Shown piece after piece: positions 8,786-20,691 of a DNA stretch of 64,000 nucleotides (positions within the stretch are counted from its first letter, which is position 1; every line of letters starts with the position of its first letter). Made by a program: the position numbers and the translations under genes. The notes under the pieces were generated by a model. It made no database searches. It was not told where the DNA came from and saw only the letters and a list, made by a program, of their open reading frames with translations. This DNA comes from Lysobacter sp. ISL-50 (GTDB lineage Bacteria > Pseudomonadota > Gammaproteobacteria > Xanthomonadales > Xanthomonadaceae): contig NZ_JAGGRI010000002.1 in assembly GCF_018612875.1 (NCBI RefSeq), positions 169,142-233,141 of the forward strand, given 5' to 3'.

Positions 8786-10474
8786 ATGAGGTCCGCCATC
8801 CGCGCCTGGCGCATCGGCCGCGTGTTGCTGCGCTACCGCCTCGACGATCTGCTCGACGACACCCCGGCCGAGCGCTGGCTTAAGCTCGCGCGTCCGTTCG
8901 TGCCGCGCGCTTCGGTCGAGATCGCGGCGATGTCGCGCGGCGCGCGCCTGCGCCTGGCCTTGCAGGAACTCGGGCCGATCTTCGTCAAGTTCGGCCAGAT
9001 CCTGTCCACCCGCCGCGATCTGGTGCCGCCGGATATCGCTATCGAACTGGCGCTGCTGCAAGACCGGGTCGCGCCGTTCGACGGCGAGACCGCGCGCCGC
9101 ATCGTCGAGGGCACGCTGGAACGCAAGATCGAGGACGCCTTCGAGCGGTTCGACATCGAGCCGCTGGCCTCGGCCTCGATTGCCCAGGTGCACGCCGCGC
9201 GCTTGCCGGCCGAAGGCGGCCGGCAAGCGCGCGAAGTCGTGGTCAAGGTGCTGCGGCCCGACATCGAGGGCAAGATCGCCGGCGACATCGCGCTGTTGAA
9301 CGCGCTGGCGGCGCTGGTCGATCGCGCCCATCCGGCCGCGGACAAGATCCGTCCGCGCGCGATCGTGGCCGAGATCGAAAGCACCCTGGCGGCCGAGCTG
9401 GACCTGCAGCGCGAAGGCGCCAACGCCAGCGTGTTGCGCCGGTTCTGGGCCGACAGCGACGACATGTACGTGCCCGAGGTGATCTGGTCGCACACCAGCG
9501 CGCGCGCGCTGACCCTGGAACGCGTGTACGGCATCCCGTCCGACGACATCGCCGCCCTGGACGCGGCCGGCATCGACCGCCGCGCGCTCGCCGCCAAGGG
9601 CGTGCGGGTGTTCTACACGCAGGTGTTCCGCGACAACTTCTTCCACGCCGACGCCCATGCCGGCAACATCTGGGCGGACAGCGATCCGTTGCGGCGCAGC
9701 AACCCGCGCTTCATCGCGCTCGACTTCGGCATCATGGGCCAGTTGTCCGACGAGGATCAGTATTACCTCGCGGAAAACTTCATGGCGATCTTCAACCGCG
9801 ACTATCGCCGCATCGCCGAGCTGCACGTGCAGGCCGGCTGGATTCCCGCGCACATCCGCATCGACGAGCTCGAAGCGGCCACGCGCGCGGTGTGCGAGCC
9901 GTATTTCACCCGTCCGCTCAGCGAGATCTCGCTGGCCGAAGTGCTGGTCAAGCTGTTCCGCACCGCGCAGCGTTATGAGTTGACCTTGCAGCCGCAGTTG
10001 ATCTTGTTGCAGAAGACCTTGCTCAATATCGAAGGCGTGGGCCGCTTGCTCGATCCCAGGCTCGACATCTGGGCGGTGGCGCGGCCGGTGCTGCAGCGCA
10101 TCTTGCTCGATCGCTACAGCCCGCAGCGTCTGGCCAGCGAATTCCGCAAGCGCCTGCCCGAGTTCGTGACCCGCGCGCCGGAAATGCCGCGCCTGCTGCA
10201 TGCGTGGCTGAGCCAGCAGGTGTCGGGGCAGCATGAGCTGAAGATGCGTTCGAGCGACATCACCGATCTCAACCGCACGATCAAGGACGCGGTGCGCCGC
10301 ACGGTCGCGGCGATTCTCGGCACCGGCCTGCTGATCGTGGCGGCGGTGTTGTACGGATTGGAATCGGGCGGCCCGCGTTTCTGGTCGATCCCGGCCTCGT
10401 CGTGGATCGCGGGGCTGGGCGGGTTGTGGGCGTTGTTGGCGGCGTGGCCGCGGCGTAAGCGCGACGTGCGTTGA
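8786..10474 (+). CDS. ubiB: UbiB, ABC1/ADCK-family atypical kinase for ubiquinone biosynthesis
   Basis: 562 residues. The family-specific KxGQ motif is visible as [16 protein letters not shown] (about residue 67), followed by an Ala-rich loop ([14 protein letters not shown]), the nucleotide-binding Lys in [13 protein letters not shown], the catalytic-loop [14 protein letters not shown] and the metal-binding [12 protein letters not shown]. Two C-terminal membrane helices (about residues 505-550) anchor it to the inner membrane. UbiB is an ATPase that helps make lipid intermediates of ubiquinone accessible to the Ubi enzymes. Its position after ubiJ supports the role. Confidence 0.95.
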   Translation: MRSAIRAWRIGRVLLRYRLDDLLDDTPAERWLKLARPFVPRASVEIAAMSRGARLRLALQELGPIFVKFGQILSTRRDLVPPDIAIELALLQDRVAPFDGETARRIVEGTLERKIEDAFERFDIEPLASASIAQVHAARLPAEGGRQAREVVVKVLRPDIEGKIAGDIALLNALAALVDRAHPAADKIRPRAIVAEIESTLAAELDLQREGANASVLRRFWADSDDMYVPEVIWSHTSARALTLERVYGIPSDDIAALDAAGIDRRALAAKGVRVFYTQVFRDNFFHADAHAGNIWADSDPLRRSNPRFIALDFGIMGQLSDEDQYYLAENFMAIFNRDYRRIAELHVQAGWIPAHIRIDELEAATRAVCEPYFTRPLSEISLAEVLVKLFRTAQRYELTLQPQLILLQKTLLNIEGVGRLLDPRLDIWAVARPVLQRILLDRYSPQRLASEFRKRLPEFVTRAPEMPRLLHAWLSQQVSGQHELKMRSSDITDLNRTIKDAVRRTVAAILGTGLLIVAAVLYGLESGGPRFWSIPASSWIAGLGGLWALLAAWPRRKRDVR

Positions 10475-10539
10475 CGTCGAATGCGGCGACGTTGAAGTCG
10501 GCGCTGGCAGAAAACCTTCCTCGCAGTCCCCTACGAATC

Positions 10540-10670
10540 CCCCGACGGGTTCCCCCCTTTGAAAAAGGGGGGCAGGGGGGATTTGCTTTTGTCCTACGTG
10601 TGAATCTTCCGGCTTCGGGCGGTAAGAGCAAATCCCCCCTAGCCCCCCTTTTTCAAAGGGGGGAACTCGG
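10540..10670. repeat. Inverted repeat of the CCCCCCTTTGAAAAAGGGGGG family
   Basis: CCCCCCTTTGAAAAAGGGGG (about 10552-10571) followed by GGGGGGATTTGC faces GCAAATCCCCCCTAGCCCCC and CTTTTTCAAAGGGGGG (about 10628-10664). The arms are about 35 bases and the loop about 50. The same element recurs at 39547-39690. It lies where ubiB and the M16 gene converge and may also stop transcription from both sides. Confidence 0.85.
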
Positions 10671-10702
10671 TAGGTGGGTGTTGGGAGCTTGCAGCCGCGC
10701 GG

Positions 10703-13510
<2,808 letters not shown>

Positions 13511-13620
13511 GGAAACTCCTGGAAACGGGAACGCGGCGCGAAGGCAGGACGATGAGGCTGTGAGCACGCGGGGCAATAGACGACACTAGCGGCCGATCAC
13601 CCAGCGCCAGCCCCGACCGC

Positions 13621-14379
13621 ATGCCCTCGACGTTCAGTTCCGACACGCCGCCGCCCCCGACATCGCAGGATATCGCCGGCATCGGCCTGCCGGTGCTGTA
13701 CGCCGACGCCTCTCTGGCGGTTATCGACAAGCCGGCGGGGCTGATGGTTCACGACAGCGCGCTGGCGCGAGGAGAAACCGACTTCGCCGCCGACCGCCTG
13801 CGCGAGCAGTTCGGCCGGCCGATCTTCCTCGTGCACCGGCTCGATCGCGCCACCAGCGGCTGCCTGCTGCTGGCGTTCGATCGCGAAACCGCCTCGGCCC
13901 TGGGCAAGGTGCTGATGTCGGGCGAGGTGCAGAAAGACTATCTGACCGTGTGCCGGGGCTGGCCGGCGGAAGATGCGTTCGAGGTCGATCACGATCTCGA
14001 CGGCGGCCCGGGCAAACCGCTGAAGAAGCCGGCGCAGACCCGGTTCCAGGTATTGGCCCGGACCGAACTGGCGCTGCCGTCGTCGGGGTTCGAGACCTCG
14101 CGCTACGCCTTGCTGCGCGCGCAGCCGCAGACCGGGCGCTTTCGCCAGATCCGCCGCCATCTCAAGCATCTGTCGCATCACATGATCGGCGACACCAGCC
14201 ACGGCGACGGCCGCCATAACCGCAGCTTCCGCATGATGGGCATCCACCGCATGCTGCTGCACGCGCAGCGGCTGGCGTTCATCCATCCGGGCAGCGGCGA
14301 GCGGCTGCGGGTGACGGCGCCGCCGGACGCGGAATTCGCCAAGGCGCTGGCCTTGTTCGGTCAGGTCGAACTGGATTGA
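13621..14379 (+). CDS. truC: TruC-like tRNA pseudouridine synthase (RluA family)
   Basis: 252 residues. Characteristic motifs are VIDKPAGLMVHDS, HRLDRATSGCLLLAF with the catalytic Asp of HRLDR, QKDYLTVCRGW and the late KHLSHHMIGDTSHGDGRHNR, which is typical of TruC (pseudouridine 65 in some tRNAs) and not of RluA, RluC or RluD. No S4 RNA-binding domain precedes the catalytic domain, as expected for TruC. The gene diverges from the M16 peptidase with a 110-base gap. The Shine-Dalgarno sequence is weak, and the first residues (PSTFSSDTPPPPTSQD) look poorly conserved, so the true start could be slightly downstream. Confidence 0.85.
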   Translation: MPSTFSSDTPPPPTSQDIAGIGLPVLYADASLAVIDKPAGLMVHDSALARGETDFAADRLREQFGRPIFLVHRLDRATSGCLLLAFDRETASALGKVLMSGEVQKDYLTVCRGWPAEDAFEVDHDLDGGPGKPLKKPAQTRFQVLARTELALPSSGFETSRYALLRAQPQTGRFRQIRRHLKHLSHHMIGDTSHGDGRHNRSFRMMGIHRMLLHAQRLAFIHPGSGERLRVTAPPDAEFAKALALFGQVELD

Positions 14380-14443
14380 CGTGGCGGCGGCCGGATCCGG
14401 CCGCGGCGGCGGGGATGAGTGAGTTCATCCCCGCGCGCGCGAC

Positions 14444-15139
14444 TCAGCGATGCGGCGGCGGCGGAGCCTGCCGGTAGATGATCTTCGGCTGGGTGGCGCG
14501 CTGGATCGCGGCGTTGGTCAAATCCAGCAGCACCGCGCCGCCGAGCGCCTGTCCGGTGCTGGAGCGCGCGCCCTGTTGTGGGTAGCCGCTGTTCTGATAA
14601 TCGTCGTAAGGGCTGGCATTGCCCGGATAGCCGTTGTTCTGGCGATAGCCGTTGGGCGGGTAGGCGCCTTGCGGGTAGTCGCTGTTCTGCCGGTAACCGC
14701 TGCGCGAGCTCTCTTCGCGCGCGCGGGCCCGTTCCTCGAACAGATAGCGTTCTTCGGGCGTGGCGAACTGGGCGTCGTTGCCGTAACCCGCCGACGACCG
14801 GTTGTAGGCCGCGCCGGCGCCGGTGTCGGGCATGGCGCTGGCGGCGTTCTGCATCTGCTGCAGCAAGCGGGTCTGCTGCTCGGTGAACTGGCCCAGGATG
14901 CGCTGATCGGTGGCGTTGGCGGGGCGGCCGACCAGGGATTCGGCGACCGACTGCGCCGACTGCGTCATCCGCCGCTGGAACTGCGGATTGGCGATGTTGC
15001 GCATGTTGTTGTTGACGTTGGCCGGGTCGTAGCGCTGATCGATGGTCTGCGCCGACACCGCCGGCGCGGCCAGGATCAGGGCGGCCAGCAGCGGCAGAGC
15101 CAGCGATTTCAGTCGCGGCGATGGGGGCAGGCGCTTCAT
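14444..15139 (-). CDS. Secreted Gln/Tyr-rich protein of unknown function
   Basis: 231 residues. A signal peptide (LALPLLAALILAAPAVSAQ) is followed by an Asn/Gln-rich segment (about residues 37-85), then a low-complexity Tyr/Gly/Asn/Pro region with repeats of the type GYRQN, NGYPGN and NSGYPQQG (about residues 135-190), and a basic Pro-rich tail (QAPPPPHR). A good ribosome binding site (GGAGGAACC) precedes the ATG at 15139. I do not recognise a family. The tyrosine/glycine repeats suggest a flexible envelope or surface-associated protein; no enzymatic motif is visible. Confidence 0.75.
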   Translation of the reverse strand: MKRLPPSPRLKSLALPLLAALILAAPAVSAQTIDQRYDPANVNNNMRNIANPQFQRRMTQSAQSVAESLVGRPANATDQRILGQFTEQQTRLLQQMQNAASAMPDTGAGAAYNRSSAGYGNDAQFATPEERYLFEERARAREESSRSGYRQNSDYPQGAYPPNGYRQNNGYPGNASPYDDYQNSGYPQQGARSSTGQALGGAVLLDLTNAAIQRATQPKIIYRQAPPPPHR

Positions 15140-15332
15140 GCGGGTTCCTCCTTGGACCGGTCCGGGCATGGTCCCCCCGTGGCCCGGTCGCGTCAACGAC
15201 GGCGGCCCCGGGCCGCGCCGCGGCGGGTTTTCCCGCCTCGCGCGCGCCGATCGCTGTGAGCCCGGTCGCGCCGTCAACGGTGCGTAATGGACGAAATGCC
15301 GTCGCCGACTACAATCCCAGGCGGAGGAAAGC

Positions 15333-15737
15333 ATGGCTATCACGATTCCCGAGCAGGAATTGGTCGAGCGTTTCGTACGTTCGACCGGCCCGGGCGGGCA
15401 GAACGTCAACAAGGTCGCAACAGCGGTGGAACTGCGCTTCGATATCGCGCAGTCGCCTTCGCTGCCCGACGCCGTGCGCGAGCGCCTGCTGACCAAGCGC
15501 GACCGGCGGGTGACCGGCGAGGGCGTGCTAGTGATCAGCGCGCAGCGTTTCCGCACCCAGGATCGCAACCGCCAGGACGCGCGCGAGCGGCTGGCGGCGT
15601 TCGTGGACAGCGGCCTGCGCGCGCCCAAGCCGCGCATCGCCACCAAACCCAGCCGGGCCGCCAAGGAGCGTCGGATCGGGGCCAAGAAAGAACGCGGCGC
15701 GACCAAGCGCAATCGTTCGCAAACCGATTGGGACTGA
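15333..15737 (+). CDS. arfB: ArfB alternative ribosome-rescue factor / peptidyl-tRNA hydrolase
   Basis: 134 residues. The catalytic GGQ loop is in RSTGPGGQNVNKVATAVELR near residue 25, placed as in ArfB (YaeJ), and the protein ends in a long basic tail (RAAKERRIGAKKERGATKRN) that in this family enters the empty mRNA channel of stalled ribosomes. It hydrolyses peptidyl-tRNA on ribosomes lacking a stop codon. It lacks the recognition domain of RF1 and RF2, so it is not a release factor. The downstream acyltransferase begins 12 bases after its stop, so the two are probably cotranscribed. Confidence 0.93.
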   Translation: MAITIPEQELVERFVRSTGPGGQNVNKVATAVELRFDIAQSPSLPDAVRERLLTKRDRRVTGEGVLVISAQRFRTQDRNRQDARERLAAFVDSGLRAPKPRIATKPSRAAKERRIGAKKERGATKRNRSQTDWD

Positions 15738-15749
15738 CACGGAGCGTGC

Positions 15750-16388
15750 ATGCCAGTTGATCCGAACGCCAAGCCATCCCTTCCGCCCGACGCCGACGGC
15801 GTGGTGCTGCGGTTGCCGCCTAACGTGCCGCAGGTCAAGCGCAACCGCCTGACCCGCTGGATCGGCCGCAGCATCCTGCGCATCGGCGGCTGGCGCATGG
15901 TCGGCAAGTTTCCCGACATCCCGCGCGCGGTGCTGATCGGCGCGCCGCATTCGTCCAACTGGGACGGCGTGTGGGGCTTCGCGGCCAAGGCCGCGATGGG
16001 CCTGGACGTGAAGATCATCGCCAAGGATTCGCTGTTCCGGGTGCCGCTGCTGGGCGCGCTGCTGCGCGGGATGGGGGTGATTCCGATCAACCGCAGCGCC
16101 GCGCACGGAGTGATCGAGCAGGCCACGGCGATGATCCGCGGCGCCGAGCGTTTCTGGCTGGGCATCGCGCCGGAAGGCACGCGCAAGGCGGTGGAGCGCT
16201 GGAAGGCCGGGTTCTGGAAGATCGCCAAGGCCGCCGACGTGCCGGTGGTTCCGGCGTATTTCCACTATCCGGACAAGATCATCGGGATCGGCGACATGTT
16301 CCATCTGGGCGAGGACATGGACGCGGACATGCGGCGGATCCGGGATTGGTACAAGCCGTGGCAGGGCAAGCATCACGGGACTGTTTGA
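15750..16388 (+). CDS. 1-acyl-sn-glycerol-3-phosphate-type acyltransferase (PlsC/LPLAT family)
   Basis: 212 residues. The HX4D catalytic motif is HSSNWD at about residues 68-73, and the substrate motif APEGTRK lies near residue 141, followed by FWKIAKAADVPVVPAYF. These mark the lysophospholipid acyltransferase fold. The protein is shorter than PlsC, and the APHSSNWDGVW form of the motif is typical of a bacterial LPLAT subgroup with unclear acyl acceptor, so a specific PlsC name is not given. It follows arfB by 12 bases and is followed by a palindromic repeat. Confidence 0.88.
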   Translation: MPVDPNAKPSLPPDADGVVLRLPPNVPQVKRNRLTRWIGRSILRIGGWRMVGKFPDIPRAVLIGAPHSSNWDGVWGFAAKAAMGLDVKIIAKDSLFRVPLLGALLRGMGVIPINRSAAHGVIEQATAMIRGAERFWLGIAPEGTRKAVERWKAGFWKIAKAADVPVVPAYFHYPDKIIGIGDMFHLGEDMDADMRRIRDWYKPWQGKHHGTV

Positions 16389-16420
16389 GGGGTTGCTGGA
16401 AGTCTCGGAAAACCACGCCC

Positions 16421-16503
16421 GTCATTCCCGCGAACGCGGGAATCCAGCGACTTCAAACGTTCTCGCACGAAAGGCCCTGGATTCCCGCGTTCGCGGGAAT
16501 GAC
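16421..16503. repeat. Bipartite GTCATTCCCGCG...GGGAATGAC repeat element
   Basis: GTCATTCCCGCGAACGCGGG and AATCCAG (16421-16447) face the inverse CTGGATTCCCGCGTTCGCGG and GAATGAC (16477-16503). The spacer contains CTTCAAACGTTCTCGCACGA. Almost the same 83-base element is present at 31053-31135 (other orientation) and at the end of the array at 53997-54079, so it is a dispersed unit, not a simple terminator. Confidence 0.9.
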
Positions 16504-16530
16504 GAGCAAAAAACGCGGAGCCTGCTTCGC

Positions 16531-17247
16531 TCAGTCGTCCGCCGCCGCCGCCGCCGCCGCGCGCCGCCTTCGCCGCGGCGTCTTCGCCGGCTCATCCGGC
16601 CCGATCTGTTCCAACTGCACGCGCAGGTCGTGCAGGGTGGTGAGGATGTGTTCCGACAGCAGCCGGCTCACCCGGGCCCCGTCGCGCTGCAGCCAGGCGT
16701 CGAGAATGGCGCGATGCTCGCTGGCCGCGCGCGCTTCGCGGCCGGCCGGTTCCAGGTGCTTGCGCACGTAGCGTTCGGCCAGCACCTGCAGACGTTCGAC
16801 CAGTTGCGCGGTGATCTGGCGTCCGCCCGGGCGCACCAGCGCCAGATGGAAGCTGCGGTTGAAGCGCACCACCGCGTGGGCGTCGTCGGTGCCGGCGTTT
16901 TCCAGCGCCGCCAGCGCCGCGCGCGCGGCGGCGTGTTCGCTGTCGTCGGCGGCCAGGCTGGCGTCGGCGGCGGCCTCGGGTTCGATCTTCAGGCGCAGCG
17001 CGAATACTTCCTCGGCCTCGTTCGCGGTCAGCGCCGGGACGAAGAAACCGCGATTGGGATGCGAGGCCAGCAGGCCCTGCTGCTCCAGCCGGCCCAACGC
17101 CTCGCGCAGCGGAATCTTGCTGATCCCCAGTTCCTCCGCCAGCAGTTCCTGGCGGATCGGTGCGAGCGGCGGAATCTGCGTCGACAGAATCCGTTCGCGG
17201 ACCACTTCGAAGGCTTGGTCGGACAACGAACGGGGCACGATGCTCAT
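16531..17247 (-). CDS. GntR family (FadR/FCD subfamily) transcriptional regulator
   Basis: 238 residues. The N-terminal winged helix (SDQAFEVVRERILSTQIPP then LLAEELGISKIPLREALGRL) is the GntR DNA-binding domain, and the following all-helical region (LKIEPEAAADASLAADDSEH onward) is an FCD effector-binding domain. The C-terminus ends in an Arg then Ala-rich tail (TPRRRRRAAAAAAADD). FCD regulators usually bind carboxylic acids and often repress adjacent catabolic genes, but no obvious target is next to it. A palindrome-like GTATAC site lies about 155 bases upstream of its start. Confidence 0.9.
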   Translation of the reverse strand: MSIVPRSLSDQAFEVVRERILSTQIPPLAPIRQELLAEELGISKIPLREALGRLEQQGLLASHPNRGFFVPALTANEAEEVFALRLKIEPEAAADASLAADDSEHAAARAALAALENAGTDDAHAVVRFNRSFHLALVRPGGRQITAQLVERLQVLAERYVRKHLEPAGREARAASEHRAILDAWLQRDGARVSRLLSEHILTTLHDLRVQLEQIGPDEPAKTPRRRRRAAAAAAADD

Positions 17248-17860
17248 GCGATCAGTCTACCCAACCGCCAGCCGCGCTCTACTGCCGTCGCGACGCGATC
17301 TGCGCCGGGCCGCGGCAGACCGTTCGTCGGCGCGGCGCCGGTCGGGCGCACGGACCTGCCAACCCTGGACCTGAATCACGGAATCGGCGGTTTATCGCTA
17401 TATCGTATACGTTATACCGATTAGCAGCTTTCCGTGTCGTTGTGATGACACGCAGGGGGAAGGCCGCGGCAGATCGGGCGATCAGGCCATCGGGGGTGGC
17501 CGGCGCCGACAGCGGATTCACGCAGCCTGGCCGCTCAGCGGCCGCGCCGGCGCGTGTCCGCGCCCGGCGCCGGCGCGGTCGGCCGGCTCGCGTCCCATCG
17601 ATCGCGGGTCCGCGCCGGTCTCCTGCACCGCCGCCGCTCCGTGGGCCCGCGCGGCCGCCGCACGCGCGTACGACGCCGGAGAGCCGACCGCCATCCAACC
17701 GTCCGACCGCTAGCCCGTCCTTGCCAAGCCGTATCCGCAAGGTCGCATTCGTAAGGCCTTACCGCCGCAAGGCGAGACACCACTCCACTACCGGCCCGCC
17801 GCGCCGCGCATTCGCGCGGGCGCCGCCGTGCGCCGCCATTGCCTTCAAAGGAGATCGTCG
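17248..17860. other. 613-base intergenic region with an AT-rich GTATAC site
   Basis: No gene is supported between the divergent GntR and collagenase genes. Around 17390-17424 there is a sharp AT-rich island, TATCGTATACGTTATACCGA (17401-17420), with a central GTATAC that resembles the TNGTATACNA core used by several FCD-type GntR proteins. The rest (17430-17850) is very GC-rich with no convincing frame. The collagenase ribosome binding site AAAGGAGA lies about 17848-17855. Confidence 0.5.
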
Positions 17861-20497
17861 ATGTCCTTCGTACCCAAACCGACCCAGGCGTTGTTGCTCG
17901 GCCTGACCGTCGCCGCCGTGAGTTTCCTCAGCTACGCCTTGCCGTGGGCGTCGATGATCGAGCCGGCGCGACCCGCCGCGCCCGCGCCCGTTGTCCACGC
18001 CGCGGTGAGCCCACAGGCCATTGGCACCGCCGCGAGCGCGCAAGGCCTGGCCTCGCGCGCGCTGCAAGGCGCATCGCGCCGGCAACCGGCGACCGAGCGC
18101 CAGTTGTTCGGCGAACATCAACAAGAGCGCGCGCTGGCCCCGGCGCGGCGCGCGCCGCAGCAACCGTTCCTGGTCGATCGCCGCGACAGCGCCTACGACG
18201 GCGCCGCACTGCGCCGCGATCTGTTGCGCCGTCCTTCGTTCGCGCGCACCTCGTCCGCGCTCAAGGCCGCGGCCTGCGACGTCAACGCCTTCGGCGCGCT
18301 CAGCGGCGCGGCGCTGGTCAGCGCGGTCAAGGCCGCCAGCGTGGATTGCATCAATCAGTTGTTCGGCGTCACCGGCGCCAATGCCTACGCCACCTTCCGC
18401 GAAGCGCAGATGGTCAGCATCGCCAACGCCTTCGCCACCTCGGCGCGCGGCTACGACGGCAGCAACGCCGACAGCACCTTGCAACTGGTGCTGTTCCTGC
18501 GCGCCGGCTATTACGTGCAGTACTACGACAGCAGCGTCGGCGCCTACGGCAATGCGCTGCGCGACGCGATCCGTCCGGCGCTGGACGCGTTCGCCGCCAA
18601 TGCCAACTTCGGCCGTGTCAACGACGTTCACGGCGAAGTGCTGGCCGAGTACGTCACCCTGATCGACAGCTCGACCGAGAACGCGCGCTATGTGTACGTG
18701 GTGAAGCGCTTGCTCGACAGCTACAACAGCGGCTTTGATGCGTATTACTGGATGAAGGTGGCGGTCAACAACGCTTACACCGTGACCTTCCGCGGCCATC
18801 AGGACGCGGCCTTCCGCGCCCTGGTGCAGTCCGACAGTTCGATCGTCGAGACCTTGTACAACTTCGCCGACCGCAACTTCGCCATGCTCGGCCAGGCCAA
18901 CGACTATCTGGTCGCCAACGCCGGCCGCGAACTGGCGCGGTTCCTGCAATACGACGGCGCGCTGAAGACGCTGGCGCGCGCGCGGGTCAAGGCCTTGCTC
19001 GACCGCTCCGCGGTCACCGGCCCGACCGCGCGCTTGTGGGTGGGCGTCGGCGAAATGGCCGATTACCACGACGTCGGCAACTGCGCGCAGTACGGCCTGT
19101 GCGATTTCGTCGCGCGGGTGCAGGCGGCGGCCTTGCCGATCCAGCACACCTGCAGCGCGACGCTGCGCCTGCGCGCGCAGTCGATGAGCGCGGCCGAACT
19201 GGCCTCGACCTGCGCCACGGTGGCCGGGCAGGAAGCCTATTTCCACCGCGAGCTCGCCACCGGCGGCGTGCCGGTCGCCGGCGACGGCAACGCCAGCCTG
19301 GAAATGACCGTGTTCGACAGCAGCAACGATTACGCCATCTACGCCGGCGCGATCTACGGCATCGACACCAACAACGGCGGCATGTACCTGGAAGGCAATC
19401 CGTCCTTGCCCGGCAACCAGGCGCGCTTCATCGCCTACGAGGCCGAGTGGCTGCGTCCGCAGACCTTCGAAATCTGGAACCTGACCCACGAGTACGTCCA
19501 CTACCTGGACGGCCGCTTCGACATGTGGGGCGATTTCACCGCGGCGATGAAGCAAAAGACCGTGTGGTGGGTGGAAGGCTTCGCCGAGTATCTGTCCTAC
19601 CGCTATCGCGGCGTGGTCAACGACGGCGCCCAGGCCGAAGCCGCGCGCGGGACCTATGCGCTCAGCCGCGTGTACCAGAACGATTACAACAGCGGCCAGA
19701 CCCTGGTGTATCGCTGGGGCTATCTGGCGGTGCGTTTCATGTTCGAACAGCGCCATGATCAGGTGAACGCGATCCTGGGGTATTTCCGCCCCGGCAACTA
19801 CAGCGGCTACGCCACCTACATGGCCGGCATCGGCGCCGGCAACGACGCGGCCTTCAGCGCCTGGCTGCCGTGCGTGGCCCAGCCCGATGCGCCCGGTTGC
19901 GGCACCACGCCGAACCAACCGCCGGTGGCGGGCTTCAGCTTCGCCGCGAGCGGCTTGCGGGTGAACTTCAGTGACACCTCCACCGATGCCGACGGCCGCA
20001 TCGTCGCGCGCAGCTGGAACTTCGGCGACGGCAGCACCTCGACCGCGGCGAATCCGAGCAAGACCTACGCCGCGGCCGGCAGCTACAGCGTGCAGCTCAC
20101 TGTCACCGACGATCGCGGCGCCAGCCGCAGCACCACGCGCACGGTGACCGTCAGCGCCGCCGGCCTGCCCGAGTGCGCGGGCAGCGACATCCGCGTGCTG
20201 GGCAAGAACTGCGTGCGCAGCAATGTGGTTGGGACGGTCGGCAACTACACCTACTTCTATCTGTACGTGCCGGCCGGAACCGCGCAACTGCGCATCGACG
20301 TGGCCGGCGGCAGCGGCAACGCCAATCTTTACGTCAGCACCCGCAATTGGGCGACGCGCGAATCGTATGAGTACCGTTCGACCAACGCGGGCAACACCGA
20401 GTCGGTGACGATTTCGCAGCCGGCGGCCGGATACGTCTACGTCAGCTTGTATGGCGTGACTGCGTTCAATGGTGTGCGGGTGACGACGCGTTATTGA
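17861..20497 (+). CDS. Secreted M9 family microbial collagenase with PKD and PPC domains
   Basis: 878 residues. A hydrophobic N-terminal segment (ALLLGLTVAAVSFLSYALPW) serves as signal or anchor. A collagenase activator-like region (about residues 130-400) precedes the M9 peptidase domain, with zinc motif HEYVH in LTHEYVHYLDGRFDMWG near residue 545 and the downstream Glu in WVEGFAEYLSYRY. A PKD domain follows (PPVAGFSF... SWNFGDGS, about 685-770), then a PPC domain (about 780-878) with YFYLYVPAGTAQLRIDV. The enzyme degrades native collagen outside the cell; PKD and PPC domains usually aid fibre binding or secretion. A strong AAAGGAGA ribosome binding site fixes the start. It stands alone and reads away from GntR. 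Confidence 0.95.
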   Translation: MSFVPKPTQALLLGLTVAAVSFLSYALPWASMIEPARPAAPAPVVHAAVSPQAIGTAASAQGLASRALQGASRRQPATERQLFGEHQQERALAPARRAPQQPFLVDRRDSAYDGAALRRDLLRRPSFARTSSALKAAACDVNAFGALSGAALVSAVKAASVDCINQLFGVTGANAYATFREAQMVSIANAFATSARGYDGSNADSTLQLVLFLRAGYYVQYYDSSVGAYGNALRDAIRPALDAFAANANFGRVNDVHGEVLAEYVTLIDSSTENARYVYVVKRLLDSYNSGFDAYYWMKVAVNNAYTVTFRGHQDAAFRALVQSDSSIVETLYNFADRNFAMLGQANDYLVANAGRELARFLQYDGALKTLARARVKALLDRSAVTGPTARLWVGVGEMADYHDVGNCAQYGLCDFVARVQAAALPIQHTCSATLRLRAQSMSAAELASTCATVAGQEAYFHRELATGGVPVAGDGNASLEMTVFDSSNDYAIYAGAIYGIDTNNGGMYLEGNPSLPGNQARFIAYEAEWLRPQTFEIWNLTHEYVHYLDGRFDMWGDFTAAMKQKTVWWVEGFAEYLSYRYRGVVNDGAQAEAARGTYALSRVYQNDYNSGQTLVYRWGYLAVRFMFEQRHDQVNAILGYFRPGNYSGYATYMAGIGAGNDAAFSAWLPCVAQPDAPGCGTTPNQPPVAGFSFAASGLRVNFSDTSTDADGRIVARSWNFGDGSTSTAANPSKTYAAAGSYSVQLTVTDDRGASRSTTRTVTVSAAGLPECAGSDIRVLGKNCVRSNVVGTVGNYTYFYLYVPAGTAQLRIDVAGGSGNANLYVSTRNWATRESYEYRSTNAGNTESVTISQPAAGYVYVSLYGVTAFNGVRVTTRY

Positions 20498-20690
20498 GCG
20501 GCCCTCACCCCAGCCCACTCTCGCCCGAACGCATAGCGTTCGGTGCCGCGCGAGCCGATGGCTTGCGCGGCACCTCACCCGGTTTGCGGGAACGGGGCTA
20601 AAAAAGCTGCTCAGCGCATACTTCGTGCGACCCAGGTTTCCCTTCTCCCGCTTGCGGGAGAAGGTGCCCCGAAGGGGCGGATGAGGGCCG
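20498..20690. repeat. Intergenic repeat region with CTTCTCCCGCTTGCGGGAGAAG hairpin
   Basis: The region holds GCATAGCGTTCGGTGCCGCG, GCGAGCCGATGGC and a perfect hairpin CCTTCTCCCGC-TT-GCGGGAGAAGG near 20641-20665, followed by GGATGAGGGCCGCTC. A similar block (CCGAACGCATGGCG and GCGAGCCGGTAGCTCGCGCG) sits at 28960-29030, and a related hairpin lies after tyrS (63420). It separates the convergent collagenase and LysR genes. Confidence 0.7.
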
Positions 20691-20691
20691 C

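Noticed and set aside
17759..20578. Minus-strand 939-codon frame opposite the collagenase
   Set aside because: No domain and shadow composition; the plus strand has collagenase motifs and a strong ribosome binding site.
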